64,000 bases of DNA from Viola odorata (Eukaryota; Streptophyta; Magnoliopsida; Malpighiales; Violaceae): assembly GCA_963691705.1 (NCBI GenBank), contig OY829537.1:21080078-21144077 (forward strand). Reading direction: 5' to 3'. Under the pieces are notes generated by a model. That model was not told where the DNA came from. It was given only the letters and a program-made list of their open reading frames with translations, and did not search any database. Both the position numbers and the translations under genes were made by a program. Each line of letters opens with the position of its first letter. Within the stretch, counting starts at the first letter, position 1. This document shows positions 46,157 through 56,841 of this stretch, in pieces.

Positions 46157-47122
46157 CGGCTGGTGGTCCCGATTTTGTGGGCCACCATTTTAATTCTTGT
46201 GGGTCTTTTGGGGGACATGGTGAGTGTGTGGCTAGGGAAGAAGATGGAGTGAGGGTGAAAGGGACATGGATGAACGTTGGAGGTGGGGGAGGAAAGGAAA
46301 AAAAGAAAAAAGAGAGGAAAAGAAAAAAAGATGAGTAAAACGTTCTCACTGAAGTGAGGGGAAGGAAGCTTGGTGCCACGTGGCGCGATGTGATACGACA
46401 TCACAGTGAGACGCCGATCGTGGGTGACGTGGTGCGAGGCGGTTGGCTGCTCCGGATATGGATGACGCGGGACACGTGGCGCTGAGGGATTCCGCGAGCG
46501 GATTGCGGGGCACGTGGCACACCGTGATTGGACGACACAGATTGCGGATAAGGATTAGGGAAGGATGCGTGTCACGCGTTGGCTGGAGAGACGGATTGCG
46601 CGACACGTGTCAACGTGTCATTGGCCAAGGCGGATTGCGGGGCGATGACGCGTTGACTGGCTAGATGATGCGTTGAAGACGCGTGGCGCGCACTGGTTCG
46701 CCCTCGTGGATTGCGTGACGCGTGTCGCCGCTTGAGAGGAAGACGCGGATTGCGGATAAGGCGCCGCCACGTGGCACGCTCTGGTTGGACGCGGATGGCA
46801 ACCTGCAAAACAAAAAACAAAAAAAAAAAGGGGGAAAATTTGCTTCAAATTTTGAAAAGGAAAAGGAAGAAGCGGGAGAAAGAAACAAAAGGGGGAAAAT
46901 AATAATAAAAACTAAATGAAACAAGGAAAAATGGAAAGGGATGCCTAAATAAACCAAATAAAATAGGAAATAATAATAAAAACTAAGTAAAAAAATAAAT
47001 AACGAAAATAATTAATTAATTATTAAAAGAAAGGGATTCGAGGGAAAAAAATTAAATGAGGCGCATGGAATGCCTCCTTGACCGGCCATCTTTTTCGTCC
47101 AGGCCTGGACGATGGTATGCGT
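46157..47122. other. Spacer of element D with G-box-rich minisatellite
   Basis: Between about 46376 and 46790 GC-rich units start with GGATTGCG and carry CACGTG or ACGCGT cores: CACGTGGC near 46377, 46470, 46510 and 46765, ACACGTGT near 46600, ACGCGT near 46572, 46645, 46677 and 46716. E has the related region in reverse orientation (54290-54800). The rest (46800-47060) is A-rich. No gene. Confidence 0.7.
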
Positions 47123-48888
47123 CTAGGGCAAGACTGGTGGGTCTGCCACCCTCATTTCATCGGTCGTGAAGGGTTTGAAACCTTCATAGAATGGCTTCAA
47201 GCGATGACCGTTTACTTTGAAAGCGACGCCCGTGTCTAGGCTTTGGATCTCGACCGCTCCATGATCATAAACCGTGGTAACTAGATAGGGACCTGTCCAC
47301 TTTGATTTCAATTTCCCTGCAAACAAACGCAAACGAGAGTTGTATAATAGGACTTTCTGTCCCACAGCAAATGATTTGGGAACAAGAAGCTTATCGTGTT
47401 GAACTTTTGTCTTGTTTTTGTAGATGAGGGAATTCTCGTAGGCATCATCTCTTAATTCCTCCAATTCTTGGATTTGCAAGCGACGGTTCTGGCCGGCTTG
47501 GTCAAGATCTATATTGACCTGCTTGATAGCCCAAAAAGCTTCATGCTCAATCTCCACTGGCAAATGACACGGCTTGCCATAGACAAGTCGATAAGGAGTC
47601 ATCCCGATTGGGGTTTTGAAAGTGGTCCTGTAAGCCCAAAGAGCATATCCAAGTTTAGTGCTCCAATCCTTCCGTGACGGATTGACCGTCTTTTCAAGAA
47701 TTTCTTTGATTTCTCGGTTGGAAATTTCAGCTTGCCCATTCGTCTGGGGGTGATAAGCGGTGGAGACGCGATGAGTCACTCCGTACTTATGGAGGAGAGA
47801 GTAGACGATTCGGTTGCAAAAATGGGTGCCCCGGTCACTGATTAAGACGCGTGAGGTGCCGAATCGATTGAAAATATTGGAGCGTAGAAACTCGACAACC
47901 ACTTTTGAGTCATCCGTCTTGGTTGCCTTGGCCTCGACCCACTTAGAAACATAGTCGACGGCAAGGAGAATGTAGGTGTTGCCGAAAGAATTCGGAAATG
48001 GCCCCATGAAGTCAATACCCCAGATATCGAAGATCTCGCAAGAGATGATACCTGTCAAGGGCATCTGGTTGCGTGCACCAATATTCCCTGTAGCTTGGCA
48101 TCTAGGGCAAGACGTACAATACATATAACAATCACGAAATAGGGATGGCCAAAAGAATCCGGCTTCGAGGACTTTCATTGCGGTCTTTTTGGTACTAAAA
48201 TGGCCTCCCTCTACGGAAGAGTGACAAAACTTCAAGATTGAGGGCACTTCCTCAAAATTCACGCAACACCTAACCACTTGGTCGAAGCAATGTTTCCATA
48301 AGTAGGGGTTATCCCAGATGTAGTATTTCGCTTGCTTCCGAATTCTGGTGCGTTCGCTAGGTGATGCATCCGCGGGGAAAGAGCTTGTAGCACAAAAATT
48401 TGCAATATCCGTGAACCATGGAAATTGGACAGCTTGGGCAAGACAGAGACGCTCGTCAGGGAAAACATCCCTGATTGGAACTAGTGAATTATCATCTTGG
48501 GCAGGAAGTCTACTCAAATGGTCTGCGACTACATTCTCTGCACCTTTCTTGTCCTTGATGAGGAGATGAAACTCTTGGAGGAGCAAGATCCAACGGATAA
48601 GGCGTGGTTTAGCATCTACCTTCGTCAGGAGGCACCTAAGGGCAGAATGGTCGGTGTAGACGATGACGTGAGTGCCCAAAAGGTACTGACGAAATTTGTC
48701 TAGGGCATAAACAATAGCCAGGAGTTCTCTTTCGGTGACTGTGTAGTTTTGTTGGGCAGGATCAAGTAATTTGGAAGCATAATAAATCACATAGTGTTCT
48801 TTGTCCTTCGTCTGCCCCAAGACGGCTCCAAGAGCATGATTGCTGGCGTCGCACATGATTTCAAAGGGAAGGGACCAGTCGGGGGCTC
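47123..48888 (-). CDS. pol: Element D pol, 3' part: RNase H and integrase
   Basis: The frame resumes at the E insertion (48888) and is open to 47123. RNase H has [30 protein letters not shown] and [11 protein letters not shown]. Integrase has a zinc finger ([19 protein letters not shown]), the DDE residues in [15 protein letters not shown] and GQAEISNRE, and the C-terminal GPY module ([10 protein letters not shown]). All key residues of both domains are present. The 5' part is at 58424-60316. Deleting E and one GGCTC joins the two in frame, so pol was open here when E inserted. Confidence 0.93.
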
Positions 48889-50478
48889 TGATATGATGCC
48901 TTTTTATGCATGTTTTTCCCTCTCTTTTAGGTCTAATTTCACACTTGATACTACTAATTTGGCTTGTTTTCCAACCACTTTGTAGATTTGGGCTAACGGG
49001 AGAAACTTGCTGAAAAGCGCGCCATTTGGATGCTTTTTTGCTGATCTTTCATCGTCGAGCCCTAGATGCATTTTGTCGTCGAGACCTACCGTCGGGGCCT
49101 AGACGAGATCTTATGTCTAGGCCTAGACGAAGCACGTGGATGTTTCTTTTCGGATGACGCTTGGCCGAAGATGCTAAAAAGATTCTAGCGGGATTCCATG
49201 TGCAAATCATCCAGCTCATCAGAGAATATTCCTCTATACCATTTTGTCCCCTAGTGGGGTTGTTAGGCTATATATAGAACCTTAACTTTAGGTTAAAGGA
49301 GGCTACTCTTTAGTATACTTATCATCTTTTTAGGGTTTTCAATCATTGTAGCCACCTCTCTAACATTGGGATTTGTTCTTCCCTTATTTTTCCAGAAATT
49401 GGAGCCCCAAGCTCCAATTAGTTTTTAATCCAGATTTTCGTTTTCATCTGCACCTCTTTGCTGTTTATGTTGCTTTCTCCATCTATCTTGTGCATGATTT
49501 CCAGCATGAGTGGCTAAATCTCTTAGTCTTGGCAGGGGTGTTTTAAGGATTGCAAGAGGATAGTTGGGAGGTCAAAGTGTTCTTAAAACGTGTTCATTGT
49601 TGTATCCGCTTTCTTGCCATTTTATTGTCATTTCGTGTGAGATTTGTTGGTAGTTTGATCACCTATTTGCATGTTTCTCATGAATATTGTCATTTCCATG
49701 GTAATAACTAACGTGAGGCCATGGAATAGAGTAGGCACCTGGTCCAGAGTCATCATGTCGTTTGGTCCAATCTGGCTAGGGCAAGAAACCGGTTAGGGCA
49801 CACTTCTCAGTGTCTAGCCCTAGACGTGTCTTCTCTCCACTTCACGGGCCTGTGTGTATGACCCATAAGCGTACCTTGGGCACAGTGTCACGGCCACTCC
49901 CATAAGCGTACCTTGGGAGTGACTTCTCTTAAGAAGAGAAGTAGGGAATCTCAGTGAAAACAGGGTTCCTATAGCACGTCTATGGCGTGAACGCAGTCTA
50001 TCCTTGCACCGATGACCGACTAGACCTCGACGCAATCCGCCGTCTACCCCTGCTAAGATTTCTCCTTTTATCTGATCTATTATCTTTACTTACTTTGTTA
50101 TTATCTTTATTACACCTGTTAGTCTTTACCATTTTTATTGATATTCTCTTGCTTTATTTTCGTTCCCTTTTTATTTAATTATTTCGTTTGTCTAGTGTTA
50201 CTTGTTATTTGCATTTTTATCCTCTGTCTCAACATCAACTGCCATCGTTGGCTAGATTCGTCTAGACCGACCAAACCCCCCCCCCCCCCCCCCCCCCCTT
50301 GTGTTACTTTTATGTCTGTTGCATTTTCATCCTCATCATACATTTAGGGCAAGATTAAATTTAGTCCTTCATTTTCCCTGTGGTTCGACCCTGACTTGCT
50401 GCTATATTCATTAATTTGTGCATCTAGCTTATCAGGATTATAAATTCTACTTTTGATGCGTGTTTCGACGGCGCGTCA
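48889..50478 (+). repeat. 5' LTR of element E (1590 bp)
   Basis: It runs from TGATATGATGCC to GGCGCGTCA. The TATA box CTATATATAG is at 49268-49277. Hairpins at 49895-49921 (CACTCCCA/TGGGAGTG) and 49922-49942 (ACTTCTCTT/AAGAGAAGT) follow in the leader. The motif CCCATAAGCGTACCTTGGG occurs twice here. A 23-nt C run is at 50276-50298. Confidence 0.97.
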
Positions 50479-50483
50479 AATTT

Positions 50484-50501
50484 TGGCGCCGTTGCCGGGG
50501 A
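50484..50501 (+). promoter_or_regulatory. Primer-binding site of element E
   Basis: TGGCGCCGTTGCCGGGGA begins 5 nt after the LTR. This is the standard Athila-type site, as I recall complementary to tRNA-Asp. Confidence 0.92.
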
Positions 50502-50750
50502 CTCTTGTTTACGGACTAATTTCTTTCTTTTACTTGTAGGACCAGGAGATCTGCACCTGACCTTCTACCCCTTGACCACGAACTCACAAAGACAAAGAGA
50601 GAATTTTGGAGAAAGGCCGTCGGTGCAACCTCTCGCAGAGTACTTCCTCGTCCTTCCCTCGACAGTCAAACCTCTAGTCAGACTGGTCCCGACAATCATT
50701 TTCATCCTGACCTCGACAACCCAGCAGTTGTCTACCCCGAGATATTCACT

Positions 50751-52379
50751 ATGGCAGATCGTCCTAATATCGACAATCCTCCGCAAACCATTGAGGACCT
50801 CAATGGTGCCCCTGAAACACCCAACACTTGTATCGTTTGGCCCACTGTTCCTCATGATTGGACGCTCAAGTCCGCAGTCATGCACCATCTACCCCTCTTC
50901 CGTGGCGTTCCAAAAGAAAATCCTCACCGCCATCTTCAGCAATTGCACTCTATTTGCGACGCCATGAAGCCAGCCAATGTCAGTATTGAGCACGCCAAAC
51001 TCCGAGCCTTCATGTGGTCTTTGAAAGATGATGCCCTAGACTGGTTCTATGATCTACCCCCAAATTCCATCAATTCTTGGGCTGAAATGTCAAAATCCTT
51101 CACCGAAAAATATTACCCATCAGAAATGGCTAATGTAACTCGCAAGCAATTGGTGTCTATAGTCCAGAGGAAAGAAGAAGATTTTGGCCAGTATCATGAG
51201 CGCTACAAAAAGATGCAAGCTATGTGCCCCTCACACAACCTTACCGAGCACGCCCTCATCCAATATTTTTGTGAAGGTCTCAAAGCTCGTGACAAGGCAT
51301 TGCTCAACGCCGCTGCTGGTGGTGCTATCACCAGACTCACCCCTGCCGCCGCGAAGGCCACCATAGAGTTAATGGCAAGAAATTGCATACCCGAGGAAAG
51401 CAATCATCCAGGGCAAGATGCCCAAGTGGCCGCGATACAGACCCAATTGACCACTATAATGGGCATGCTTCAGAACATGGCCCCCGGACAGTCAGTTCAG
51501 GTCAAGACCTGTCAAATTTGCAACATGCCTGATCATCCGACGGATGCGTGCCCTCATATCCCTGATGAGATCCAGAGTATCAACGCCATTGGCAATTACA
51601 ATCAGGCCCCATACGGACAGAATTACAATCAGGTGTGGAGACCACCAAACTCCAGCTGGGTCAGCCATCAACAAGCGTCTGGACCAGGGCAACCAATGCA
51701 GCACAATCAGTACATGAATCAGGCCCAGCCACCTTTCAACGCCCAAAACTTCAAGCCTAGACCTACCCATCCCAACAACCAACAACCTTTCTATCAGACC
51801 GATCAGGGCCAGACCTCCAATTCTTCTGCCCCGCCGGTTGATGAGGTAGCTCACTGTAGGAACGCCATCACTGATCTACAAAAACAAATGAGCATCATGT
51901 CTGATCTACAAAAACAAATGAGCATAATGGCCGCGGACATGAAAGAATTGAAAAACCAGGGCAGATTGCCGCCCCAGACTGACGCCAACCCAAAGCACAA
52001 TGTGTGTGCTATGACTCTTCGCAGTGGCTACGTCTTGCCCCATCCAGAGCATCTAGGCCTCGACGTCGAAAAATCCTTCCCAGAGCATCTAGGCCTCGAC
52101 GTCGAAAAGTCTCTTGAATCTGAAATCTTGCCCAAGAAAATACCCAAAGCCAAGTTTATTGGGCCTAAACTTCCAGAAGTGATGGAGGACCGCATTAGAT
52201 CTCCACGAGGGATGTCTCCACGAGGTGACACGAGCCCACAAGAATTTACCCAAGAGTATATACACAAGATCCTCGAGCCGCCCTTTCCTCAAAGGCTCGT
52301 CAAGACCAAGAAGAAGGAAGAGTATCAAGAAATCCTTGATATGTTCAGCAAAGTCCTCGTCAATATCCCACTTCTCTAG
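50751..52379 (+). CDS. gag: Element E gag (ends at a premature TAG)
   Basis: The usable ATG is 50751. The upstream ATG present in D (62188) is AGG here, so about 70 N-terminal residues are not translated from it, although the frame is open. The gag core has HHLPLFRGVPKENPHRHLQQ, LWSLKDDALDWFYDLPPNSI-like residues, ETYYPSEM-like DNA and an atypical zinc knuckle, CQICNMPDHPTDACP. Two in-frame tandem duplications enlarge it: 51870-51929 (30 bp twice) and 52044-52115 (36 bp twice). The TAG at 52377-52379 replaces CAG of D, and the same frame then continues into the protease. Confidence 0.88.
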   Translation: MADRPNIDNPPQTIEDLNGAPETPNTCIVWPTVPHDWTLKSAVMHHLPLFRGVPKENPHRHLQQLHSICDAMKPANVSIEHAKLRAFMWSLKDDALDWFYDLPPNSINSWAEMSKSFTEKYYPSEMANVTRKQLVSIVQRKEEDFGQYHERYKKMQAMCPSHNLTEHALIQYFCEGLKARDKALLNAAAGGAITRLTPAAAKATIELMARNCIPEESNHPGQDAQVAAIQTQLTTIMGMLQNMAPGQSVQVKTCQICNMPDHPTDACPHIPDEIQSINAIGNYNQAPYGQNYNQVWRPPNSSWVSHQQASGPGQPMQHNQYMNQAQPPFNAQNFKPRPTHPNNQQPFYQTDQGQTSNSSAPPVDEVAHCRNAITDLQKQMSIMSDLQKQMSIMAADMKELKNQGRLPPQTDANPKHNVCAMTLRSGYVLPHPEHLGLDVEKSFPEHLGLDVEKSLESEILPKKIPKAKFIGPKLPEVMEDRIRSPRGMSPRGDTSPQEFTQEYIHKILEPPFPQRLVKTKKKEEYQEILDMFSKVLVNIPLL

Positions 52380-54008
52380 GCCATCAAAAATGTGCCCCGC
52401 TATGCCAAGTTCCTGAAAACGCTTTGCACTAACAAATGCAACTTGGCAGGGGTAAACAAGATAAGTGTGGGGGCGAATTTCTCTGCCATTATCCAACAGA
52501 AGATCCCTCCAAAGTGCGAAGACCAGGGCATGTTTGTCCTCCCCTGCACGATAGGGACAGTCAGTATTGGCAAGGCCATGTGTGATCTAGGGGCTAGCAT
52601 TAATGTCATGCCCTTGACGATTTTCAACCGTCTTGGCCTAGGACCCCTCGAGCCAACCCCGCTTGTCATCCAATTGGCCGATCGTTCCGTAATTCGCCCC
52701 GAAGGTGTAATTAAGGACGTCTTGGTCCAAGTAGGCGACTTCCTATTTCCCGCAGACTTCTATGTCATTGCCATGGAGAATGAAGAATCCGCTAAAGCCA
52801 CAGATGTTCTTCTAGGGCGACCGTTTTTGGCTACAGCCAGGGCCAAGATAGACGTTCATGACGCATCTATCTCTCTTGAGTTTGATGGAGAAATCATTAA
52901 GTTCACCATGATGGAAGCCATGCAATATCCTTCTAATCTTGCTTGTGTTAATTTTGCTGATACGATCGATCCTTTGGTTGATAAAGTTACTGTCTTGAAT
53001 TCTATTGAACCTTTTCAGTCTGCCCTCGACAGAAGCGTCACGCCAGCAAGATTGGACGTCTTGGCCTCGACAATTCAGACTCCACCAGAATTACATGAAG
53101 TCACTGCCGCGTTAGAAGAGCATTCAAATGTTGACGTTGTAGACCTTATTGCTACACAAGTTTCCAATCTTGACGCGGACGACTCTATCCAGCTTGCCCT
53201 AGACAGAACTATTTCACCCGTCGCACTAGACCCTTTGGTCTTGACACTTGTGACTTCAGAGCACTCAATTGTTGATATTATTGACCCTATTGTTACACAA
53301 GTTTCTGATCTTAACGCTGACAACTCTGCTCATCTTGCCCTCGACAGGAACATCACTACAAATTCAGTGTCTGCCCCTTCTTTTGTGCTGGGCCCTAAGT
53401 TGAAGTTGAAGAGCTTGCCCTCGCACCTCAAGTACGCCTACCTTGGCGAACATGACACACTCCCGGTGATCATCTCTAGCAAGCTTGATCCAGATGCGGA
53501 GCGCGAGCTGGTGTCGACACTCAAAGGATACCACGAGGCCCTTGGATGGACGGTTGTCGACGTTAAGACACTTGACCCAGCTCTTTGCACTCCTCAACTA
53601 GCCATGACTCCAGCTGTCTTGACCACTTTTGAGGCTACGGTAACCCCCGCCTCAACTGCTACTGCTACTTCCTTGACCATCGAGGGCAAGACGCCCAATG
53701 ATAACCCAACTCCACAACCTGCCCAAGACACGGCTAAGACTAACACTCACCACGATAAGTTGCTCTCTTCTAAAACCTTTGATACTGGACAAAAAGTTTT
53801 ACTTTATAATTCTTGTCTTAGGCTCTTTTCCAGAAAGTTGAAGCAAAAGTGGACTGGCCCTTACCGTGTCACGAAGTTGTATGATCATGGTGTAGTCGAG
53901 ATTCAGAGTATGGACACGGGCCTCATTTCCAAAGTGCGTGACCACAGATTGGAACGATTCCACGAAGGTTTCCACCCCCTGGTGGCAGACCCACCAGTCT
54001 TGCCCTAG
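52380..54008 (+). CDS. Element E protease - linker - integrase C-terminus fusion
   Basis: One open frame continuing gag after its TAG; the first ATG is at 52392. The aspartic protease part has MCDLGASINVMPLTIFNRLG and LLGRPFLATARAKIDV. Then three diverged copies of a 45-60 residue unit (about 52954-53360) ending in LALDR-type motifs lead to LKYAYLGEHDTLPVIISSKL, the residues that precede RT in D. Where RT, RNase H and integrase should start there is a Thr/Pro/Ala-rich linker (about 53600-53745). The frame then enters the integrase C-terminal module ([20 protein letters not shown]) and its natural end. No stop interrupts the 538 residues. No polymerase is encoded. Confidence 0.9.
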   Translation, partial: AIKNVPRYAKFLKTLCTNKCNLAGVNKISVGANFSAIIQQKIPPKCEDQGMFVLPCTIGTVSIGKAMCDLGASINVMPLTIFNRLGLGPLEPTPLVIQLADRSVIRPEGVIKDVLVQVGDFLFPADFYVIAMENEESAKATDVLLGRPFLATARAKIDVHDASISLEFDGEIIKFTMMEAMQYPSNLACVNFADTIDPLVDKVTVLNSIEPFQSALDRSVTPARLDVLASTIQTPPELHEVTAALEEHSNVDVVDLIATQVSNLDADDSIQLALDRTISPVALDPLVLTLVTSEHSIVDIIDPIVTQVSDLNADNSAHLALDRNITTNSVSAPSFVLGPKLKLKSLPSHLKYAYLGEHDTLPVIISSKLDPDAERELVSTLKGYHEALGWTVVDVKTLDPALCTPQLAMTPAVLTTFEATVTPASTATATSLTIEGKTPNDNPTPQPAQDTAKTNTHHDKLLSSKTFDTGQKVLLYNSCLRLFSRKLKQKWTGPYRVTKLYDHGVVEIQSMDTGLISKVRDHRLERFHEGFHPLVADPPVLP

Positions 54009-56825
54009 ACACCTAAAATCGTCCGGGCCTGGACGAAAAAGGTGGCCGGTCAAGGAGGCATTTCATCGCGCCTCATTTAATTTTTTTTCCTCGTATCTCT
54101 CTTTTAGATAATTATTTCCGTTATTCCTATATTTTATTTTATTTTTATTTTTATTTTTACTATTATCATTTTTCTTATGTATTATTCCTTTATCTCCTTT
54201 TAATTTTTCCTTCCTTGTTCGTTTTATTTTTTCCCTCTTCTCCATCCTTTTTTTCAAATTTTGAAGTGCAGGTTGCGCAGATCCAGCCAAAGCGCGCCAC
54301 GCGTCTCCAGCGGAAGCGCGACACGCGTCCTCTCCCTATCCAGATCCACAATCCGCCTCGTCCTCTCAGGCGGAGACACGTGTCACGCAATCTGCGAAGC
54401 CCAATCCGCGCGCGCCACGCGTGTTCAACGCGTCATCCAGACAGTCAACGCGTCCTTATCCAGAATCAAGGCGACGGCCAACCAGCACGCGACACGTGTC
54501 ACTCGATCCGGGCGCCCAATGCCCGCGTGCCACGCGGCAGCTGTCATCCAACCCGCCTTATCCGTAATCCAGCTTGCGCCCAACCAACACATGCCACGCG
54601 TCCCGCAATCCGCCTCAGCCAATGACGCGATGCCACGCGTCCCGCAGTATGTCCTCCAGCCATCACGCGGCATGTGGCAGCTCCTCATCCACGTGTCGCC
54701 GCATCATCAAGATCCGGAACACCCAACCACAACGCGGCACGTCATCCTGAATCCGCGTCCCACCTCACCGGCGACTCACGTCGCGCCACGTGTCATGGAG
54801 CTCCCTTCTCCTCACTTACCCATTTTTTCATTTTTATTTTTATTTTTCTTTTCCCTCCCTCTCTTCCAACGTCCATCTTCCTCCCTTGAAACCCTAGCCA
54901 CACACTAACCATTCACCATATCCCTCAAAAAAATCCACAAAAATTAAAATGGTGGCCCACAAAAAACACATCACCCACCAGCTCGTCACCCCCCCAGCCG
55001 TCAACCCCCGATTCCGGCCACTCCCACTCTCGCCACACCGACCTAGGGCCGAAAAATGAGAGAGCTGCCGACGCCGGTAAGCCCTCCAACTCCCAGTCGT
55101 CGTCCGATGAAGACCTAAAAGTCACCAGATCTAAGCCGGCGACCTCCACCATCACTAGATCCGGCCGGTCGGCAATGCACCATCGCCCTAGGGCACTCCA
55201 CAACATTCTCATATCCCTTCCCCCTTCCCTTGAACTCCTTTTATGATCTGAACTCTCTTGTCTGTTTTGTGCATCTCTCTCACATTGAGGGCAATGCGAA
55301 GCTTCAGTGTGGGGGAGGATTTATGTGTTTGTGTGACATGATTTGTATATATTTGATTGCATGCTTTGTGCAAAAATTTAAAATTTTTTGGATTTTCACT
55401 TTAAAGGATTTTGCTAATTTGGTATCACTGCCCAGTTTTAAAACCCCCTTTGTATGGACACACTTTTGACTTATGAGCACACAGAAATGAACTGCCTTTC
55501 ATGTTAGTCTTGCCCTAGATCTTGCATGTTTTGTCTGCTAGCTCTTATAACCTGCATCTGCACTAAACATAAGCAATCATCTATAGCACCTTGTGAGCAT
55601 TTGAGCCTAAACAGTTATATTTTTCATGTGTGATTCAATGCTTAGCTAGGCACTCAACTAGGTTTGCATGAGACCCCTGGGTATGGGCACCATCAGTCTT
55701 AGGAAAGCAACAAAAAGACGAGAAAAATGAACTTTGCATCTTTGTTTTCTTTTGCCTTTGCTTTCTATCCCTTCTCTCTTTCTTCATCTTGCCCCAGACA
55801 TCTTCTCATTTCCTCCTCATTTCTCTCTTCTTTATCCACTTGTTCTCACTTTCCTTAATCCCTTTTCCTTGGCAGGTGAGCGGTATTTGTCAGAGGTGGC
55901 GGGCTAGATGATCAGCAAAGCCTAAGTGTGGGGGAGACCGACAAGAAGGTGTAGATGCCAAAAAAGGTCTAGGGCAAAGTCATCAAGCCCTAGCCGAAGT
56001 AAGTTGGCAAAATCCTTGAGCTAACTCAATCTTCATCAAGTGAAGTTTGTCGAATTCGTTTTCATCTTTTAAAAAAAAAAAAAAATTCAAAACCAGAAAT
56101 AAAGCAAAGAAAAGAAAGTCTTATCTGGTTTCAAAAAAAAAAAAAGGAAAGAAAAACGAAAGAAGGCAAAGGTGCGAACAAGAAAAATGAAGTATTGTCA
56201 GCATGGCTCCCAAGAGAAGAACTCCCCCAGACGAAGAACTTCGTCTAGCCCTCGACTGTCTGCCCTTGACGGATACTGCCTCACCGTTTCATCTCCATCC
56301 GGTTTTTTTTCCGTTCTATTCTCCTTCTCTTTTCCTTCCTCTTTGTGCTCTTTGTATATAATATATCCTTTTGCTTTTCCTATTTTCTTTCTTTCTTTCT
56401 TTCCCTTTTCTCTCCATATTCTTCATATTCTCTATACACCTTTCCTTTCAATCCTTTTTTATGGTGCAAAGTTCATTTCTGATTGTTGATTGCCTAAGCA
56501 TGTGGATTTTAACTCGGGTTGATGTGCAAATTGTGTTGTGTGTCTTGTTAATTTTGCATATTTGAGTGATTACACACCGAGCTTAGTTGAGTGTGAGTGT
56601 AAACACTTGCCCTGGTGAGGATTGCTGATGCCAAGTCTGATGTGGTAAAGTTTCTTCATTAGGGTCGTTATCCTAATGATTTGATGCAGAGTTATCTAGG
56701 CGGAGTATGTCTTGACATGGTTAGGGCTGATTGTTTGGTTTGTTAATTCTTGTGCTATGGTTGGTTGTGCTTGTCTGTGTCTTGGGGTGTGTTTTCCTTT
56801 TTGATTGCTCGAGGGCGAGCAATGG
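54009..56825. other. 3' noncoding region of element E
   Basis: It holds a T-rich stretch (54080-54250), a GC-rich region with many ACGCGT and CACGTG cores (54290-54800), a remnant of the env-position ORF start near 55125-55175 (TSTITRSGRS is still readable), then DNA colinear with the D 3' region. The env-position ORF is deleted after that point. No gene called. Confidence 0.75.
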
Positions 56826-56841
56826 GCAGTGTGGGGGAATT
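56826..56841 (+). promoter_or_regulatory. Polypurine tract of element E
   Basis: GCAGTGTGGGGGAATT immediately precedes the 3' LTR and is identical to the D tract. Confidence 0.92.

Noticed and set aside
46346..46848. Arg/His-rich frames in the G-box-rich spacer
   Set aside because: Produced by GC-rich minisatellite units in every frame; not conserved as protein between D and E.
49987..50347. Leu-rich frames (MNAVYPCTDDRLDLD start) present in all D/E LTRs
   Set aside because: Conserved only because the LTRs are near-identical. Low-complexity, and crosses the variable C run. An upstream-ORF role in translation cannot be excluded but is unsupported.
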